Below are positions 1 through 10,342 of a stretch of 64,000 nt of DNA, piece by piece. Positions within the stretch are counted from its first letter, which is position 1, and every line of letters starts with the position of its first letter. Origin of the DNA: Bin5 sp965200615 (lineage in GTDB: Bacteria > Chloroflexota > Anaerolineae > Caldilineales > Caldilineaceae); assembly GCA_965200615.1 (NCBI GenBank), contig OZ241377.1, positions 2,728,001-2,792,000 on the forward strand, given 5' to 3'. A program made the translations under genes and the position numbers. The notes under the pieces were generated by a model. That model ran no database searches, was not told the origin of the DNA, and was given only the letters and a program-made list of their open reading frames with translations.

Positions 1-217
1 GATCTGCACTTCCCGAGTGAGAAAAGGTGAAAGTTGGCACCGCAAGAGTACCGGAAGGGCCCAGTGTTTGTAGGAACGCATCGACCAGAGTCTCGGCGCC
101 GCCTTCAACATATCCAATGCTGCTCATTGAGCTATGCACGAAGACAATTGCGCCGCTCGGCAGTCCGAGCGTACACAGCGCCTCGCAAATCTGCTCCTGC
201 GTCTGTGGATTCCCCAT
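1..217 (-). CDS. AAC(3)-family N-acetyltransferase, 5' part only
   Basis: This reading frame starts at an ATG at 217 and runs off the left edge of the window, so only about 72 N-terminal residues are visible. They contain VHSSMSSIGYVEGGAETL followed by LGPSGTLAVPTFTF, the acetyl-CoA-binding start of the AAC(3) family. These enzymes acetylate the 3-amino group of aminoglycosides, but many environmental members act on other amines, so resistance should not be assumed. A GGGGAGG ribosome-binding site lies just upstream of the ATG, and a promoter with a perfect -35 box precedes it. The family call is firm; the substrate is unknown. Confidence 0.75.
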   Translation of the reverse strand, partial: MGNPQTQEQICEALCTLGLPSGAIVFVHSSMSSIGYVEGGAETLVDAFLQTLGPSGTLAVPTFTFSHSGSAD

Positions 218-261
218 TAGGCGTCCTCCCCTTGACGGTCGCAGCCCCCCGAATTTTGTCT

Positions 262-290
262 GTTGTATCCCACCGGTTCTCTTCTGTCAA
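262..290 (-). promoter_or_regulatory. Sigma70-type promoter for the AAC(3)-like gene
   Basis: On the minus strand TTGACA (285-290) is followed after 17 bases by TACAAC (262-267), about 45 bases upstream of the ATG at 217. The -35 is perfect and the -10 matches at four of six positions. Confidence 0.45.
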
Positions 291-310
291 TTGCACGCAG
301 CACTCAGTTT

Positions 311-412
311 GGGTGTATCCCAAATTATTGTCCGCCAAGTGGAGCTGTTTCATTGACCAGGCTGAAGCCAACACTGGTCAGACGAGTCTCGCAAAAAACC
401 TGGGATGCACCC
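311..412. repeat. 102-bp element bounded by inverted IS-type ends
   Basis: The left end reads GGGTGTATCCCA and the right end reads TGGGATGCACCC, i.e. the same 12 bases inverted with one mismatch. The left end continues AATTATTGTCCGCCA, very similar to the sequence after the copy at 33405. It contains no gene and looks like a miniature or internally deleted insertion element. It stops 9 bases before the next element, whose end faces it, so 401-433 forms a 12-bp perfect palindrome around a 9-base spacer. Confidence 0.5.
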
Positions 413-421
413 TAAGTTTTG

Positions 422-1155
422 GGGTGCATCCCAATATTGGGGCGAAGATGGTCAGGCAGGGATTTCATGCCATCGTTGGCTGAGGAGGCGAGCGCGGAGA
501 GCGAGCATGGCCCGCGCGCCATCGCCGGAGCGGCGCTTGCGCTTTCACTGCCTCCATTCCGTACTCCAGCGCCAGCCGCCCTATACCGCTCGCTGAAATC
601 GGCGCATTCGTCAACGCGCTGAAGTTGACTGCCGCACGCGCACAGGAACCTGGTTCAACCGCTTGGCGCAACGCCATCTCCAGCATCTTCGGACTCCCCC
701 CCCCCGTCTCCCCGGCCCCAGTCTCCGGTCCAGGGGAAAAAACGCTTGCTTACACGAGGGGCAATAGCAGTGCGCTCGATTTGCCTCGCCCGCTCCCTCT
801 CGGTGTTGTATCTCTTTCTTCTTCTTCCCCTTGTTCTGCGCTCGCGCCGCGCACTCAGGACAACACACATCCACATCCACCTCGCCTGCCTCGCCTGCCA
901 GTTCTTCCATCAAAGGTCTCATCATGGCTTCCCGCTCTGGGCGTGCCCGTTCCATGCTCTCATCGAAACTGGCCTCAGGTTCCTCCCGTCGCCATGACCA
1001 CAGCGGCTCGTGCATCTCGCCGGCTGAATCCCTGAACACCTCTTGACTTCGTGCCTGGCTCCGCTTCCGACCCATTGCCTTTCTTCCCTTTCTCTATCCC
1101 CTCTGGCTCACCACCTCCTTTTCAGTATTGCTCACCACCATTTTGGGATGCACCC
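422..1155. mobile_element. Insertion sequence remnant (ISKra4-like)
   Basis: The segment is bounded by perfect 13-base inverted ends, GGGTGCATCCCAA at 422 and its complement ending at 1155. Between them on the minus strand lies the wreck of a transposase gene (465-1075). At 734 bp it is much shorter than an intact ISKra4 element, so a large internal part is gone. Target-site duplications were not evident. The ISKra4 assignment rests on the zinc-finger part of the transposase and is moderately secure; the pairing of ends with the remnant is inferred from position. Confidence 0.55.
465..1075 (-). pseudogene. Transposase remnant, frameshifted and truncated
   Basis: Reading from 1075 the frame carries CCPEC, a basic spacer, then CYCPSC and KQAFFPLDRRLG. 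This is the Cys-pair region and FPLD segment typical of the N-terminal domain of ISKra4-type transposases. The frame is lost at a run of ten C bases (696-705). A second frame then continues with SPKMLEMALRQAV and ISASGIGRLALEYG, matching the following helical part of the same family, before stopping at 465. The catalytic DDE region is absent. It cannot encode an active transposase; the homopolymer frameshift could also be a sequencing error, but the C-terminal truncation is not. Confidence 0.55.
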
Positions 1156-1165
1156 AGCAAAGGAT

Positions 1166-1194
1166 TTGATCCTCTCGCCTGCTCCCTCTATAAT
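1166..1194 (+). promoter_or_regulatory. Near-consensus sigma70 promoter upstream of the radical SAM operon
   Basis: TTGATC (1166-1171) and a perfect TATAAT (1189-1194) are separated by exactly 17 bases. Transcription would begin near 1201, just before the T-arm-like element, leaving a leader of about 150 bases before the ATG at 1355. Confidence 0.6.
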
Positions 1195-1205
1195 GACGGC
1201 ATCTC

Positions 1206-1303
1206 CGGCCGTCCACCCGGACAGTCCGGAATCCTGATCGCCAGGGCGTACCGCCACCCGGTGCCGCCTGGCAATGAGCGGGTTCGAATCCCGCCCGGCC
1301 GCA
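1206..1303 (+). other. tRNA T-arm-like structured element in the operon leader
   Basis: At 1278-1294 a 5-bp stem GCGGG/CCCGC closes the loop TTCGAAT, the canonical tRNA T arm, followed by CCGGCCGCA. The self-complementary CGGCCG at 1206-1211 can pair with CGGCCG at 1296-1301 like an acceptor stem. Smaller hairpins lie between (CCGGA/TCCGG, TGCC/GGCA). I could not fold a canonical cloverleaf: there is no D loop with GG, no seven-base anticodon loop and no CCA. It may be a decayed tRNA, a tRNA-end attachment remnant, or a leader RNA. Confidence 0.35.
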
Positions 1304-1354
1304 ACCGCCTTACGAGGACGGCGCAGTTGGTCGGCAGATGAGAAGGAACAGGAT

Positions 1355-3477
<2,123 letters not shown>

Positions 3478-3478
<1 letters not shown>

Positions 3479-4362
3479 TGGCTTCAAACGCCCTCCCGCA
3501 GCCGCCGGCCTTGCCCGAAGAGCACCCGCGCCAGCGCGTCCGCTTCACCTACGAAAAGGGCGAAGCAATAAAGTTCATCAGCCACCAGGACGAGTCCCGC
3601 CTCTGGGAGCGGACCCTTCGCCGCGCCGACCTGCCCCTCCTCTACAAGCGCGGCTTCAACCCGCAGCCCCACATTCAGTTCGCCGCGCCCCTCGGCCTCG
3701 GCATGACCGGCGTACGCGAACTGCTCGACGTGGCCTTCAGCCCGCCTGTCCCGCTGGATGAACTGTCAATGAGAATCCGCGAAAAGCTGCCCCCCGGAGT
3801 ACGTCTGCTCGACGCGTCCGAGGTGCCCTTCAAATCGGTGTCGCCCCAGTCCCTCACAATTGGCGCCGACTACACAGTTCTGATCTACGCCGACGCCGGC
3901 GAAGTGTCCGAACTGGAGCTGCAGGCAAAACTGGACTCGTTTCTGGAGCAAGAGGAGGTCTGGCGCGAGCGCGAACGCCACGGGCAGCGCTATCGCTACA
4001 ACCTGCGCCCGCTTGTTCTTGAGCTGCGCTACACCGGCTTCGACGCAGCCGAACACCGCATTTTCATGCGCGTACAAATGCGCCCCGGCGCAACCGGCCG
4101 CCCTGACGAGCTGGTCGACGCACTCGGCTTCGGCGACTACGCCCGCACCCTCCGTCGCGAACGCATCTACTTCGCCGACAACGAGGCCGATCAGGCCCTC
4201 TTCGCTCCCTACCCGGTCATCTCCCAAGACGAAATCTCCCCCGAGAGACCCAAGCCCCGCCGCAAAGGGCGCAAGCGTCGCCGCCGGTCCGGCGCGCAGC
4301 CCAGAGTGGACAAGCAGACCAGCCAGCCCTTCGCCGAAAAAGCCGCAGACGAGTTCGACTGA
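3478..4362 (+). CDS. DUF2344 / TIGR03936 radical SAM-associated protein
   Basis: A 294-residue protein starting with RQRVRFTYEKGEAIKFISHQDESRLWERTLRRA, here cited only by its hallmark short stretches RFTYEKG and FISHQD, followed by RGFNPQPHIQFAAPLGLG. This is the signature of the DUF2344 family, which accompanies TIGR03960 radical SAM proteins. The coupling to the upstream gene supports a joint function, possibly in RNA or cofactor modification, but none is proven. The C-terminal 35 residues are very basic (RRKGRKRRRR) and could bind nucleic acid. The gene ends about 50 bases from the convergent oxidoreductase gene. Confidence 0.85.
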
Positions 4363-4410
4363 ACGCCCGCATCCGCCTCCTTCGGTAGCGTCACAGCCCG
4401 GCAAGCAGAC

Positions 4411-5493
4411 TCAGAACAGCGGCACGTCCAACCACTTCCCGCCCTGCATCGCCGACTCGTGCGCGATGATCCCGGGGATCGTAAAGTCCAGCGCCCGCAC
4501 CACGTCGATCGGCGGCTTGGCGTTCTGCTCAATCGCGTTGATGAAGTCTCGCACCATGTAGTATTCCGAAGTGCCGTGCCCGCCGCGCCGCGCCTCCTCT
4601 GGCGCATTCGGGTCCACCGTCGGGCACTCGATCTGCCGCGCGCCATCCTCGGCCGTGGCCTCCTCCTCGCTGTAGAACAGTCCCGTCGTACCGCCCCACC
4701 CGCCCTGCCGGCCGTTCTCCACAAAGCCCTTCTCGCCGTACAGCGAGTAAAAGATCATGTCCGGATGCCGCGGCGCCACCTGGCTGCGCAAAATCTTGAC
4801 CGTGGCCCCCTTCTCCGTCTGGAACAGCCCCACCTCCATATCCAGGTACCCCAGTCCTTCGTCAGGGTAGATGTTCTTACCCGAATGAACACCGGTCGCC
4901 TTGACGATGCGGTCCTCCATCAACGTCAGAATCGGACCAAGACAGTGCGCGCAATACCAGATCGGCGCGCGCGTATACCGCCATCTGCGCTCGCCCGTTT
5001 CCGGGTTTCGCAGCAGCGGCACAATCTCGTGAATGTACTCACCTTCCGCGTGGAAGATCTTGCCCAGTTTTCCCTGCCTGATCCACGCCTGCCACTCACG
5101 AATGTAATGAAAGTAGCAGTAGTTCTCACCCATCATGTAGACGCGACCAGTCTTGTGCACCGCCTCCACAAGGCGCGCGCAGTCCGCCACCGTGTACGCC
5201 GCCGTCTGCTCGCACAACACATGCTTGCCGCTCTCCATCGCCGCGATCGAATGATCGGCGTGATACTCGATCGGCGTCGCCACTACGACGATATCCAGCG
5301 GCGCGTTCACGAAATCTTCGAACCGGGTAAACATCTTCTCGTCGGGCAGCGAGAACGCGGCCCCCGTATCGGCCAAAGTGTCCTCGTCAATATCGCATAG
5401 GGCGGCAACCTCCACCTGAGGATGGCCGGCCAAGCTCCGCATCAACCCGCCCCCGCGGCGCAATCCCACAAATCCGGTCTGTAGTTTACTCAT
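4411..5493 (-). CDS. Gfo/Idh/MocA family oxidoreductase
   Basis: A 360-residue NAD(P)-dependent dehydrogenase of the glucose-fructose oxidoreductase/inositol dehydrogenase family. The N-terminal Rossmann loop reads GFVGLRRGGG, a variant of the usual GxGxxG. VVVATPIEYHADH and GKHVLCEQTAAYT are the family's nucleotide and substrate region, with Q in place of the common catalytic K of the EKP motif. AAGGAG lies upstream of the ATG. It is the last gene of the minus-strand importer operon and probably oxidises or epimerises the imported sugar. The substrate cannot be read from the sequence. Confidence 0.8.
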   Translation of the reverse strand: MSKLQTGFVGLRRGGGLMRSLAGHPQVEVAALCDIDEDTLADTGAAFSLPDEKMFTRFEDFVNAPLDIVVVATPIEYHADHSIAAMESGKHVLCEQTAAYTVADCARLVEAVHKTGRVYMMGENYCYFHYIREWQAWIRQGKLGKIFHAEGEYIHEIVPLLRNPETGERRWRYTRAPIWYCAHCLGPILTLMEDRIVKATGVHSGKNIYPDEGLGYLDMEVGLFQTEKGATVKILRSQVAPRHPDMIFYSLYGEKGFVENGRQGGWGGTTGLFYSEEEATAEDGARQIECPTVDPNAPEEARRGGHGTSEYYMVRDFINAIEQNAKPPIDVVRALDFTIPGIIAHESAMQGGKWLDVPLF

Positions 5494-5565
5494 CCTGTCC
5501 CCAGCTCCTTCTTCACCTGTTCGTCCCGTATTGTCAAGCGGGCTCTTCTGTCGCCATGTGACAGT

Positions 5566-6864
5566 CTATTTGTTCCACAACTCTTCCACCAGCTCCACCG
5601 CCGTATCCACGATTCGTTCGACGCCCTCCAGAGCGATCCGATTAGGCCCTACCAGGCATTCATATCCCTCTTGTTCAAAGGCCGCCTCGGTAGGCTGATA
5701 CATGGCCAGGTCGTTCGTCAGCTCAGCCACTACAGTGTACGGAAAAGGAGAGCGCCGCTTGATCGAGAGCCCGTGCTCAACAAACAACTCCCCCGGATTG
5801 GATGCGATCGCGAGAGGCCCGATACGGGCCGCGTTGACGGGTACGTCCCAATTTTCTGGCAGTGCCGCGACCAACTCGGCCTGCCTGTCAAAGATGTCGG
5901 CGCGTCCACCCGCCCCGCCCCAGTTGAGCCTCTCGATCGCCTCAGGCGAATGATCGGCCGGGTCCCGCCGCGGGACGGTGATGTCCCGGCGGATCGCGCT
6001 GACCGCGGTCGGCCCTTCAACCGGAATGGCCCGCCGCGCCGCGTCCACCGCCTGTTCCGCAAAGTAAGTTGCCCCTTCACGCCAGCGCACGCCCCCCAGC
6101 GTCACGTTGATGTCCGCGCACGCGCCCGGGGTATAAACAGAAATGACATCAGAACCGTACTCCTCTCTCATCTGTTCTGCCACTACGCACGGGTAGTCCG
6201 CCGACCAGGTCGTACCGCCCTTGGAGTTGGTATGCAGCGAGAAATTATAGAAGACACCGATCGTCGAACCGTCCAACCTGTCAAAACGGACGACCCACAT
6301 CTCGGGATCGACCGGACCTGCCGTCCCATACACTTGAGGGATATACTTCAGGTCGTTGAGCGCCTGGGGCATCCACGTATTCAGCACCTTACCGTCGGGG
6401 CAGATGACGCGGCGATTGTGGATTCCGTGGTGGACCAGCGACCGGCCAATGTGCATCGAAGCCGGCTCCATCCGTCCGGCGGCCTCCTCAACGCTCGCCG
6501 CGATGCGGTCCGGCAGCGTCGAGAGGTAGTCCACGTCGATCACGTCTGAAGAATAGACGCCCTCAGCCGTATAGGGTCCGCTATGGGTGTGGCTGCACGC
6601 GATCATGATGGCATCCGACGGGATGCCTGTACGGCGGGTGGCTTCAGCGATGATCGTGTCCGCCAGCTCCTTGGGCAAGCCTATCAGGTCGATGCCCGCG
6701 ATCGCGATCCGGTTCTCTCCGCTCTCGGCCACCAACGCATGGGACTGCAGTGGGTCCGTCGTGCCCTCATTCCGGCGCGGGTCCAGGCTGCCGCACATGT
6801 AGAGCCTGTGCGGCGGCGTAATGTCGGTCTCACCGAAGCCGACGTGAAGTTGGCTGTCTGACAC
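5566..6864 (-). CDS. Neutral/alkaline ceramidase N-terminal domain-like protein
   Basis: About 432 residues. VGFGETDITPP near the start, an ALVAESG-type strand and the metal-site motif ACSHTHSGP match the N-terminal domain of neutral ceramidases. No signal peptide is seen, so it is probably cytoplasmic and not a secreted lipid amidase. Such proteins are common in carbohydrate operons of Chloroflexota and Planctomycetota, where their substrate is unknown. The GTG at 6864 is preferred over the TTG at 6870 because the AGGAG site then has an 8-base spacing. It lies between a permease and an oxidoreductase in an ABC importer operon, suggesting hydrolysis of an imported amide or a sugar derivative. 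Confidence 0.7.
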   Translation of the reverse strand: MSDSQLHVGFGETDITPPHRLYMCGSLDPRRNEGTTDPLQSHALVAESGENRIAIAGIDLIGLPKELADTIIAEATRRTGIPSDAIMIACSHTHSGPYTAEGVYSSDVIDVDYLSTLPDRIAASVEEAAGRMEPASMHIGRSLVHHGIHNRRVICPDGKVLNTWMPQALNDLKYIPQVYGTAGPVDPEMWVVRFDRLDGSTIGVFYNFSLHTNSKGGTTWSADYPCVVAEQMREEYGSDVISVYTPGACADINVTLGGVRWREGATYFAEQAVDAARRAIPVEGPTAVSAIRRDITVPRRDPADHSPEAIERLNWGGAGGRADIFDRQAELVAALPENWDVPVNAARIGPLAIASNPGELFVEHGLSIKRRSPFPYTVVAELTNDLAMYQPTEAAFEQEGYECLVGPNRIALEGVERIVDTAVELVEELWNK

Positions 6865-6921
6865 AATCAAGTCTCCTGGGAGTCTGAATGTGGGAAAGTG
6901 GGGCTGCGTCCAATTGCAGGG

Positions 6922-7917
6922 CTACCGAATGGCAGCCTCGTCTTCATAGTAAACCCAACGACCGGCCAGACGAAACTGGATTAGAGTGAGTACGACCAGG
7001 AGCATGAACAGCAGCCAGGCGATTGCGCTGGCATAGCCCATGCGAAAATAGAAGAACCCCTGGTTGTAAATATAAACGACCCAGAAGAGGAGAGAGTCCA
7101 TTGGCCCTGCAGCCGCCAGTCCGTAGTTTGCGCTTCCCAAAAGAAAGACGGGAGTGAAGATCTGAAAACTGCCGATGATGCCCATAATGACAACAAAAAG
7201 GATCGTCGGCGAAATCAAGGGAATCGTGATCTTCCAGAAGCAGCGCAGCGCGCCCGCCCCATCAATTGCCGCTGCTTCATACAGCGTCTGCGGGATCCCC
7301 TGCAGGCCGGCCAGATAAATGATCATCCCACCTCCGATTCCCCATAGGCTCCAGAGGACGAGCGAAGGCTTCGACCAGTCAGGGCTGGTGAGCCAGTTCG
7401 GGCCGACAATCCCGAAAACCTGGTAGAGCGTCTCATTCAGAAGGCCAAATCGATCGTGCAGAATGAAGATGAATAACGAAACGGAGGCAACGATTGGAAC
7501 GATGGAGGGCATGAAAAAGACGGTGCGGAAAACCGTGATTCCCCTGGCCTTCTGGTTCAGCAGGACTGCAAGCAACAGCCCGAGAACTACCTGCGGGACG
7601 ACCGCTGCGCACACATACCAGACCGTGTTGTAAACGGTAAGCCAAAATCGGTCATCGTCGAACAGAATGCGTCGGTAGTTTTCCACGCCCAGCCAGTTCG
7701 CCGGCAATAGACTGTCATACTCCGTCAAACTGTAGTAAAACCCGGCAACAAATGGTCCCAGAATAAAAATGAGCAGGCCGAGAAACCAGGGCAATATGAA
7801 GACAATACCGTCGCGGGCTTCGCGTCGGCGAATCGGACTTGCCCACACGCTGCGAGGTCTAGCAGGAAGTTCTGCTGTTGCTCCACTATCCGTTGCAGGA
7901 AAGGCTTCCTGACTCAT
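6922..7917 (-). CDS. Carbohydrate ABC transporter permease, MalF/UgpA type
   Basis: About 331 residues with six predicted membrane helices, the first being IVFILPWFLGLLIFILGPF. The cytoplasmic EAA loop reads EAAAIDGAGALRCFWKITIPL, which contacts the ATPase. It forms the membrane pore with the permease encoded immediately upstream. The ATG at 7917 is preferred to a TTG at 7923, though neither has a strong ribosome-binding site. The operon order is binding protein, MalG-type, MalF-type, the reverse of the usual permease order. No ATPase gene is present in the operon. Confidence 0.88.
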   Translation of the reverse strand: MSQEAFPATDSGATAELPARPRSVWASPIRRREARDGIVFILPWFLGLLIFILGPFVAGFYYSLTEYDSLLPANWLGVENYRRILFDDDRFWLTVYNTVWYVCAAVVPQVVLGLLLAVLLNQKARGITVFRTVFFMPSIVPIVASVSLFIFILHDRFGLLNETLYQVFGIVGPNWLTSPDWSKPSLVLWSLWGIGGGMIIYLAGLQGIPQTLYEAAAIDGAGALRCFWKITIPLISPTILFVVIMGIIGSFQIFTPVFLLGSANYGLAAAGPMDSLLFWVVYIYNQGFFYFRMGYASAIAWLLFMLLVVLTLIQFRLAGRWVYYEDEAAIR

Positions 7918-7990
7918 TGGCAAATGACCTGTACTGGAATGTCAACCCTGATTCAGATCGGCCGCGGCGTTCCGGCCCTCTCCAGGAAAA

Positions 7991-8854
7991 CTACCCTTTT
8001 ATCCCGGACATGACGACTCCACGGATGAAGTACTGTTGGAAGAAGAAAAAGACCATTAGGACCGGAATAGTCATCAGCAACGCCATTGCCATCATCTCCT
8101 GGTAGCGGACTTCGGTTCGCTGGATAAACTGTTGCAATCCCAGTGCCAAGGTGAACTTCTCCGGGCTGTTAAGGTAAATAAGCGGCGCAAGAAAGTCATT
8201 CCAGTGATGCAAAAAACCAAATATGGCCACCGTCGAGAGGGCGGGCTTGGAAAGAGGCAGCAAGATCTGGTAGTAGATGCGGTAATTCGAAGCCCCATCG
8301 ATCGTGGCCTGCTCAAATAACTCCGTCGGCAACGTCTTGAAAAACTGGCGCAGCAAAAAAATGAAGAATGCGCCGCCCCCGAAATAGTAGGGAACGATCA
8401 GTGGCCTGAAGGAGTCCAGCCACCCCAGATTCTTGAAAAGAATGAAAGTTGGAATCATCGTGACTACAAAGGGCAGCATCATCGTTGCCAGGAGGACGGC
8501 GAACAAGACCTCGCGGCCCGGAAAGCGAAGGCGGGCAAAGCCAAATGCAGCCATGGAAGCTGTCAGCAGTTGTCCAAACGTAGCCAGCACCGTGATGAAT
8601 GCGGTATTAAAGAAATAAAGCCCGAATCGACCACTCGTCCAGGCCACGAAATAGTTCTCCCATACAAAGGGATATGGAATCCATACCGGGGGCCACGTTC
8701 CTACTTGCTCATTGCTCTTCAAAGATGTTGAGAGGAGCCACACGAGCGGCATCGCAAACAGAAATCCCAAGCCTACAAGCAAAAGGTAGACGATCAAGAC
8801 CTGAGTGGCTTTCCGGCCTTTCCCTTCCAACTTTGCCAGAGCGACGTTAAGCAT
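7991..8854 (-). CDS. Carbohydrate ABC transporter permease, MalG type
   Basis: About 287 residues with six predicted membrane helices and the EAA-like loop EQATIDGASNYRIYYQILLPL. It pairs with the permease downstream in a binding-protein-dependent sugar importer. The start is uncertain: ATG 8854 begins the conserved part, while a TTG at 8872 is also in frame. A 140-base intercistronic region with a strong RNA hairpin separates it from the binding-protein gene upstream. Confidence 0.88.
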   Translation of the reverse strand: MLNVALAKLEGKGRKATQVLIVYLLLVGLGFLFAMPLVWLLSTSLKSNEQVGTWPPVWIPYPFVWENYFVAWTSGRFGLYFFNTAFITVLATFGQLLTASMAAFGFARLRFPGREVLFAVLLATMMLPFVVTMIPTFILFKNLGWLDSFRPLIVPYYFGGGAFFIFLLRQFFKTLPTELFEQATIDGASNYRIYYQILLPLSKPALSTVAIFGFLHHWNDFLAPLIYLNSPEKFTLALGLQQFIQRTEVRYQEMMAMALLMTIPVLMVFFFFQQYFIRGVVMSGIKG

Positions 8855-8910
8855 GGCTCCCGATACCGGCAAATACTATCCGACTTGAGTAAACTCTTTT
8901 CTCGGACATG

Positions 8911-8968
8911 CGCGCAATTGCGCGAGAGCGAGGATACGAGACCCGGTCTGCACCGAGTCCCGAACCTC
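8911..8968 (-). promoter_or_regulatory. Intercistronic RNA hairpin between binding-protein and permease genes
   Basis: Sequence 8937-8947 can pair with 8952-8962 around a 4-base loop. Two positions that mismatch on the plus strand become G-U wobbles in the minus-strand transcript, so an 11-bp stem forms only in the operon mRNA. An outer GAGG/CCTC pair (8930-8933, 8965-8968) extends it. A 14-bp perfect palindrome CGCGCAATTGCGCG (8911-8924) follows. There is no U-run, so mRNA protection or partial termination after the binding-protein gene is more likely than full termination. Confidence 0.5.
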
Positions 8969-8995
8969 GCACTTCAACTCGCCTTCCGGTTTGGC

Positions 8996-10342
8996 CTAGG
9001 AAGGCACCGGGAATTCGTTGTGTCGGTCCAGCACTGCCTGAATCTTTTCCTCCGCAATCTCCAGTTCGCTGGCAATGTCCTTGCCGCCAATCAGAATGTT
9101 GTCGAACATGGTGGCAATGTCGCCCAACGTCTCTAGGATGCCGACGAATATTGGAATCCACCGCACCGTGTTTGCCGTCGCGGCGAAGACCTCGCGCCGT
9201 TCGTCGAAAGCTGCCCACTGCTCACCCACGTCGGAGCGCGCCGGCAGCCAGTGGAATCTGTTGGCGTGGTCGAGATAAAACTCTTCACCCATGCAGAAAT
9301 CAACTAGCGCCCAGGCATCGTCAGGCTGTCCACCCTCCTTGAAAAGGAACCAGCCCCCGCCACCGTCATAGTTGGCATGAATCTCATACTCCGGAAAGAC
9401 AGGGCCCGGAATCATGCCAAAGTCGAGATCCGGTGAGTATTTGTCGTAGTTGCGAAGCACCCACTGCCCGTGCATCGCCAGACCCACTTTGCCTGCCGAA
9501 AAAGCATCGATGCCTTCAGCCAGGCTGAGTCCTCTCGTAAACGCGCCAGCCGCCTCATATCCTCCCTGATCGTCCATCAACTGTTTCAGGAAGACCATGG
9601 CCTCTTCACCCTTGTCGGTGATCGTAACCTCGGTCAAATCTTCATTGACCATGTCGCTGTCTAGGCACCAGATCAATGTCAGAAACATGAGATGCACCGG
9701 CGGATTGCCAAATGTGGGAGTGAATCCGATCACATCCAGGCGACCCGCGTCGTCCAGCTCCGTTATATCGATTGCCATCTGGTGCAGTTCATCCCACGTC
9801 AGGGGCGGCGCATCCGGATCAAGCCCCGCTTCTCCCATGACAGCCCTGTTGTACAACAGGGCGCGCGTATCCGTCGTATAGGGAACGATCCATTTCTTGC
9901 CCCACAGTATCGAATCCTTCTGCAGTCGCTCCCAAATGTTGTCCCAGGTGAAGTTTTCGGCGCCCTCAATGTAGTCGTCCAGTACCACCAGGGCATCGCG
10001 CACAGCCAGGTCCCCGCTCTGCCAGCGTCCCAGGAATGAGACCGGCGGCGGTGTGCCCGCTGCCAGCGCGGCCATTGTCTTCGTGTTCGAATCATATTCG
10101 CCAAGTTGCCAGACCGCAGTAACGCCCAGCCCCGCTTCGTTGAACTTGTCCTGTATATTCAGGGCCGGGTCTTCCCATGGAAACCAGAATACGACCTCAG
10201 GAATTTCGGCAGCGGGCGCCTCAGCGTCCCCTGCCGCAGGCTCCGCTGCCGGCGCCGCACAGGCCGCAAGCGCCAACCCCGCGACGCCCATGCCTGCCCC
10301 CTGCAGAAATCTTCGCCGACTAAGACTGTGCTGCGTTCCCAT
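8996..10342 (-). CDS. Sugar ABC transporter substrate-binding protein (Tat-type lipoprotein)
   Basis: A 448-residue extracellular solute-binding protein, family 1 type. The N-terminus carries the twin-arginine motif SRRRFLQ, a hydrophobic stretch and the lipobox-like LALAACAAP, so it is probably exported folded and lipid-anchored. The ATG at 10342 with AAGGAGG six bases upstream is the start; a longer frame to 10408 lacks support. Downstream sequence contains the family's typical VVFWFPWEDP, MHGQWVLRNYD and GGGGWFLFKEG segments. It is the first gene of the operon and presumably delivers an oligosaccharide or sugar derivative to the two permeases. The ligand is not identifiable. Confidence 0.9.
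   Translation of the reverse strand: MGTQHSLSRRRFLQGAGMGVAGLALAACAAPAAEPAAGDAEAPAAEIPEVVFWFPWEDPALNIQDKFNEAGLGVTAVWQLGEYDSNTKTMAALAAGTPPPVSFLGRWQSGDLAVRDALVVLDDYIEGAENFTWDNIWERLQKDSILWGKKWIVPYTTDTRALLYNRAVMGEAGLDPDAPPLTWDELHQMAIDITELDDAGRLDVIGFTPTFGNPPVHLMFLTLIWCLDSDMVNEDLTEVTITDKGEEAMVFLKQLMDDQGGYEAAGAFTRGLSLAEGIDAFSAGKVGLAMHGQWVLRNYDKYSPDLDFGMIPGPVFPEYEIHANYDGGGGWFLFKEGGQPDDAWALVDFCMGEEFYLDHANRFHWLPARSDVGEQWAAFDERREVFAATANTVRWIPIFVGILETLGDIATMFDNILIGGKDIASELEIAEEKIQAVLDRHNEFPVPS

Noticed and set aside
1206..1303. A canonical tRNA or tRNA-Sec gene
   Set aside because: The T arm is convincing, but no D loop with GG, no seven-base anticodon loop and no TCA or other anticodon in a proper stem could be placed.
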